Source: Anaerolineaceae bacterium (lineage in GTDB: Bacteria; Chloroflexota; Anaerolineae; Anaerolineales; Anaerolineaceae). Taken from it: 9,492 bases of DNA. The number at the start of each line of letters is the position of its first letter. The stretch's first letter is position 1. Below are positions 6,891 to 9,492 of this stretch, piece by piece. The stretch covers positions 1 to 9,492 of the forward strand of contig JAQVUC010000027.1 of assembly GCA_028699715.1 (NCBI GenBank), written 5' to 3'. Both the position numbers and the translations under genes were made by a program. The notes beneath the pieces were generated by a model. That model saw only the letters and a list, made by a program, of their open reading frames with translations. It had not been told where the DNA came from and made no database searches.

Positions 6891-8262
6891 ATGTAAGGCT
6901 TTCAAGCATATCGGCCAGTTGCTCTTGCAACCTGGTCAAGGAATAGGCTTTCTGACAAATTCTAAAATTCTTTTCGGTAACGGATTCACGATGATCACGA
7001 TCGGTGAGGAGCCTAACACAATCATCCGCCGCTTTTTGGATGGTCTCTTCAGGCACTTTAAGTAATTTGGTCTCATCCATTCCGACAATCTTTTCACCTA
7101 AAGAAACAACATCAAGCCCACTGGATTTGATATCAGCTGCAAAAACAGGATATTCAAAGAGAACTACTGGCAGACGGGCACGCAGTGCCTCCAGCAATTG
7201 GTTGCCCCAACCCTCCCAGACGCTGGGGTAGGTGACAAGATCAGCAGAAGCATAGCAATCCCACAAAGAATATAACTTTTTGTCAGCATGTTCCTGGCGA
7301 GTATTGGCAACAATTGGTGCGATGTGCTTGATTTTTACGTTTTCCCGGGCAGCTTTATCAAGCAGCCTTTGCAGGTAGGTACCAGTAGCATCATCCTTAT
7401 CGTAGCCAGCTAAGACTAAGACAATGTTGCTGTCTTTTGAGAACTTCTGCCCGTTATAAAGCCTTGTGTTTAACAGTTTTTCTCGCCTATCAGGTTCATT
7501 GAGAGCTCTTACCAAATCGATGGCCAGCTCGATCGCCTTGCGGGTCACGATCCTGGTGGCCTGTAATATGAAAATATCATTGGGTTTCAACCCAATACTG
7601 TCACGTAAATCCCGGTTGTACTCATCCAACTGCCCCTCAGTACTGTCAAAATCCATTACGTTTGGGACAATGAGCGCATCTACTCCTTTGCGTTCGTAAA
7701 GCTCATCCTTAGCCAAACTGTTGATAACCACGTGCCTGATATCGGGTTTGTGGGGAGGCAAATAGCGGTCGGCGATTTCCATAACAGGGTAACAAGTTAG
7801 ATTGATATCCCCTTTGCGTTCCCAGTAAAAGTCGTGGTGATGAGCGATTGCTGGCAGAGCGAGCTTTCTTCGCACATTTTCCAAGGCTACCGCGGCAGGC
7901 AGATTCATGGCAACGCTCCAAAGGTTGTTTGGCAGCAAAAGGTCAATTTGGTTTGAGCGGATAAAATCTTCAAACTTTATTTCCAGCGATCTGGCACGGT
8001 CCGAAATTTCATCCCACAACTCAGATACTGAAAAATCAGTAAGTTTTCTGAAGGAATTCCGATCAATCAGTTCGATCTCAGATAGGTGGTGGTACATTTC
8101 CGGAATGAGACATCCATCCCGAACGCCTAAATCTCCAGCACACAAAGTGACACGGTGTCCTAAATTTTCAAGAGCTGTCTGCCACTTCTCAATCTCCAAC
8201 GAAACGCCATCAGTATTACCAACCTGGTAATGAAAAATCGCGATGTTCTTTGACGATGTCAA
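6889..8262 (-). CDS. GT4-like retaining glycosyltransferase (GT-B fold)
   Basis: A 457-residue cytosolic protein with two Rossmann-like domains. The N-terminal half has the loop VGNTDGVSLEIEKW (14-27), the usual glycine-containing nucleotide-sugar/acceptor loop, and a distinctive HHHDFYWER block (141-149) probably lining the acceptor site. The C-terminal domain has IVPNVMDF (198-205), R237 and K242 in QATRIVTRK (phosphate-binding pair), and the hallmark EX7E motif: E350 and E358 in SVWEGWGNQLLEAL. These are GT4 signatures (sucrose synthase, trehalose phosphorylase/TreT, mannosyltransferases). The reaction would be transfer of a hexose from a nucleotide sugar, with retention, to an unidentified acceptor. 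There is no signal peptide or membrane segment. The gene sits between a sugar importer and a glycoside phosphorylase, which is odd for a biosynthetic enzyme and suggests a soluble glycoside such as a glucosylglycerate-type solute rather than cell-wall work. Its TAG stop runs into the ribosome binding site of the next gene. The family is secure; donor and acceptor are unknown. Confidence 0.9.
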   Translation of the reverse strand: MTSSKNIAIFHYQVGNTDGVSLEIEKWQTALENLGHRVTLCAGDLGVRDGCLIPEMYHHLSEIELIDRNSFRKLTDFSVSELWDEISDRARSLEIKFEDFIRSNQIDLLLPNNLWSVAMNLPAAVALENVRRKLALPAIAHHHDFYWERKGDINLTCYPVMEIADRYLPPHKPDIRHVVINSLAKDELYERKGVDALIVPNVMDFDSTEGQLDEYNRDLRDSIGLKPNDIFILQATRIVTRKAIELAIDLVRALNEPDRREKLLNTRLYNGQKFSKDSNIVLVLAGYDKDDATGTYLQRLLDKAARENVKIKHIAPIVANTRQEHADKKLYSLWDCYASADLVTYPSVWEGWGNQLLEALRARLPVVLFEYPVFAADIKSSGLDVVSLGEKIVGMDETKLLKVPEETIQKAADDCVRLLTDRDHRESVTEKNFRICQKAYSLTRLQEQLADMLESLT

Positions 8263-8398
8263 AACAATCTTCCTCTTATAGTCGTTTTTCTTATTGAATC
8301 AGCTCCAATTTCAAGCATGTAAGTATATTCCAAACACGGTCGAATTAACCATCTTGGCTATATACAAAATTTGTCTGGAAAAGAGCACGGTTCAAATT
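8263..8398 (-). other. 136-bp intergenic gap between permease and glycosyltransferase
   Basis: This is the longest non-coding stretch in the window and the only real break within the operon. It is AT-rich. I searched it for a GC-rich hairpin with a T-run, for a -35/-10 pair and for a small ORF, and found none convincing. A six-base element, ACCGTG on the minus strand, occurs twice (8386-8391 and 8335-8340), which may be chance. The gap could hold a weak internal promoter or an mRNA processing site that sets separate expression of the enzymes and the transporter; this is inference. Confidence 0.4.
8269..8275 (-). promoter_or_regulatory. Ribosome binding site supporting the TTG start at 8262
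   Basis: On the minus strand GAGGAAG lies 6 bases before the TTG at 8262-8260. The next in-frame methionine is about 55 codons downstream, inside the conserved N-terminal Rossmann domain, so TTG is the best start for the glycosyltransferase. Confidence 0.7.
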
Positions 8399-9298
8399 CT
8401 AGCCTTTAACACCTCCGGCGGTCAGACCTTCGGTCAGATACTTTTCCAATGCAAGGAACAGGATCATGATCGGAATGGTCATGATGGTCGAAGCCGCCAT
8501 GACAACGTTAGGTCTGGGAGTAGGATCGTTGAAAATTGTATTGATTTTGATAGGCATGGTAAACAGGAATCGATCATTCAAAAATACCATGGCATACAAA
8601 AACTCGTTCCAGGCTATCATGAAAGTGTAAATCCCCACCGAGATCAAAGCCGGGATGGCCAGTGGGAGGGTTACTTTCCAAATGACCTGCACTCTGGAAC
8701 AACCATCGATCAAAGCTGCCTGCTCAATTTCGTCGGGAATGGTCCGGAAGTAGTTAGTGAGCATATACAAAGCCACAGGCAAAGTCTGAGCCATGTAGGT
8801 GAACATCAATACGCCCAGGTTGTCCTGCACATCAAAATTGAAAACATCTCCAATTTGTGCCAGCATGGCAAACAGGGGAATGATGAGCAGCACTCCCGGG
8901 AAAAGGTAGACGATCAGGATGCTATTGAGCAAAAATTCTTTGCCTTTGAAGCGCAAACGGGCAATCGCGTAGGATCCAAGCACAGCCAGGATGACTGTGA
9001 CGAAAGCGGTAGGGATGGAAACCCTCAAGGTATTGATGATGTTCACACCAAAGTTTTGATAACTTGGATTGCTTGGGTCAAACAACTCCTTGTAAGCATC
9101 AAGTCTTAATCCAGAAGGCACATAGACTGGTTCGCGACCGCCTATTTCAGCTCTGGTCTTAAAAGACGAGCTTACCATCCAGTAGAAAGGGAAAAGGATG
9201 CTTGTGAGGAAAAAGATCATCAACACGGCAAATATGAATCGCTTCCAGTTGATCCAGGCTGCCAAATGACTTATCAGGTTTTTATTTTCTGATTCCAT
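8399..9298 (-). CDS. Sugar ABC transporter permease, MalG/UgpE type (CUT1 family)
   Basis: A complete 299-residue inner-membrane permease, the usual length for the MalG/UgpE/AraQ group. A cytoplasmic N-terminus precedes a first helix at about residues 20-45. The periplasmic segment holds PSGLRLDAY (61-69), comparable to the 'P..FTLENY' segment of the family. Further helices lie at about 93-115, 123-145, 161-183, 215-240 and 265-285. The EAA loop that docks on the ATPase is clear at about 189-216: DEIEQAALIDGCSR followed by VIWKVTLPLAIP, with the conserved E192, G199 and P212. The C-terminus LTAGGVKG is also typical. With the upstream permease it makes a heterodimeric channel for a mono- or oligosaccharide. 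No ATPase gene is seen here; CUT1 systems often share a distant MsmK/UgpC-like ATPase. The start is ATG at 9298. The substrate is inferred only from the neighbouring enzymes. Confidence 0.95.
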   Translation of the reverse strand: MESENKNLISHLAAWINWKRFIFAVLMIFFLTSILFPFYWMVSSSFKTRAEIGGREPVYVPSGLRLDAYKELFDPSNPSYQNFGVNIINTLRVSIPTAFVTVILAVLGSYAIARLRFKGKEFLLNSILIVYLFPGVLLIIPLFAMLAQIGDVFNFDVQDNLGVLMFTYMAQTLPVALYMLTNYFRTIPDEIEQAALIDGCSRVQVIWKVTLPLAIPALISVGIYTFMIAWNEFLYAMVFLNDRFLFTMPIKINTIFNDPTPRPNVVMAASTIMTIPIMILFLALEKYLTEGLTAGGVKG

Positions 9299-9299
9299 G

Positions 9300-9492
9300 T
9301 TAGTTCTCTACTTTCCTCATCACAATTGCCACATAAACTATCATGAATAACGCTAGTATCGACAAAAGGATCATAGCAGCGGCAGCACCGCGGCCAAAAT
9401 CATACAACCGAAAACTGAATTCGTAGGTGAGAACTGGCAGCGTTTTTGTACCAAATCCACCTCCGGTGTAAAGAAAGATATCGTCAAATTTA
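9300..9492 (-). CDS. Sugar ABC transporter permease, MalF/UgpA type (C-terminal fragment)
   Basis: This is the last 63 or so codons of a gene whose start lies beyond the right edge; it ends with TAA at 9302-9300. The readable tail contains the blocks GGFGTKTLPVLTYEFSF and YDFGRGAAAAM, then a hydrophobic helix (LLSILALFMIVYVAIVM) and a short charged end, RKVEN. The pattern 'LTYxxxFxxxDFGxxAAxxxxL' followed by a last membrane helix is typical of the C-terminus of MalF/UgpA/LacF-type CUT1 permeases. It would form the membrane channel of a sugar importer together with the next gene, whose ATG begins after a single intervening base, so translational coupling is likely. The substrate-binding lipoprotein usually precedes such a gene and is probably outside the window. 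The family call is good; the substrate cannot be read from this fragment. Confidence 0.85.
   Translation of the reverse strand, partial: KFDDIFLYTGGGFGTKTLPVLTYEFSFRLYDFGRGAAAAMILLSILALFMIVYVAIVMRKVEN

Noticed and set aside
8263..8398. A sigma-70-like pair (TTCGAC, 17 bases, TACATG) on the minus strand in the gap
   Set aside because: The -10 element matches the consensus at only about half its positions and the region is AT-rich, so it is not better than background.
8294..9109. A 271-codon plus-strand open frame
   Set aside because: It is antisense to the MalG-like permease and is rich in His, Gln and Asp as expected for the complement of a membrane-protein gene.
1..9492. CRISPR arrays, tRNA or rRNA genes, insertion sequences
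   Set aside because: No regularly spaced repeats, no tRNA-like or rRNA-like segments and no transposase or terminal inverted repeats were seen; the window is almost fully covered by the minus-strand genes.

Overview
The window looks like part of a bacterial carbohydrate-use operon. All eight genes lie on the minus strand, so transcription runs from high to low coordinates. The right edge cuts the first visible gene, and no promoter for the operon is in view. Moderate GC, tight gene packing, frequent non-ATG starts (TTG, GTG) and a CUT1-type sugar ABC transporter beside glycoside enzymes are compatible with an anaerobic fermenter. The gene mix reminds me of Chloroflexota (Anaerolineae), but this is an impression without a marker gene, and Thermotogota, Spirochaetota or Bacillota are not excluded.

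Layout in transcription order. (1) The C-terminal tail of a MalF/UgpA-like permease, 9300-9492. (2) A complete MalG/UgpE-like permease, 8399-9298, starting one base after the first stops. (3) A 136-bp AT-rich gap, the longest non-coding stretch. (4) A GT4-type retaining glycosyltransferase, 6889-8262, with a TTG start. (5) A GH13_18 glycoside phosphorylase of the sucrose/glucosylglycerate phosphorylase group, 5116-6882. (6) A zinc-ligand-poor medium-chain dehydrogenase, 4059-5105. (7) A Gfo/Idh/MocA oxidoreductase, 3022-4041. (8) A GH36 alpha-galactosidase resembling Thermotoga maritima GalA, 1078-2985. (9) After 67 bp, an unrelated-looking protein with a PD-(D/E)XK nuclease-like core, 42-1010. 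A weak hairpin plus T-run follows it at the left edge.

Genes 1 to 8 probably form one transcription unit. A glycoside would be imported by the transporter, trimmed of an alpha-galactosyl group by GH36, and split by GH13_18 with phosphate into glucose-1-phosphate and an acceptor. The two dehydrogenases would oxidise and re-reduce a sugar or polyol. The combination GH13_18 + CUT1 permeases + MDR dehydrogenase + Gfo/Idh dehydrogenase recalls the Escherichia coli ycjMNOPQRS cluster, where the dehydrogenases interconvert glucosides and gulosides through 3-keto intermediates. Here a GH36 enzyme and a GT4 glycosyltransferase are present, and neither the YcjR epimerase nor the GH65 phosphorylase is visible. 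The glycosyltransferase inside an otherwise catabolic operon is the most unexpected element. Functional assignments beyond family level are inference.
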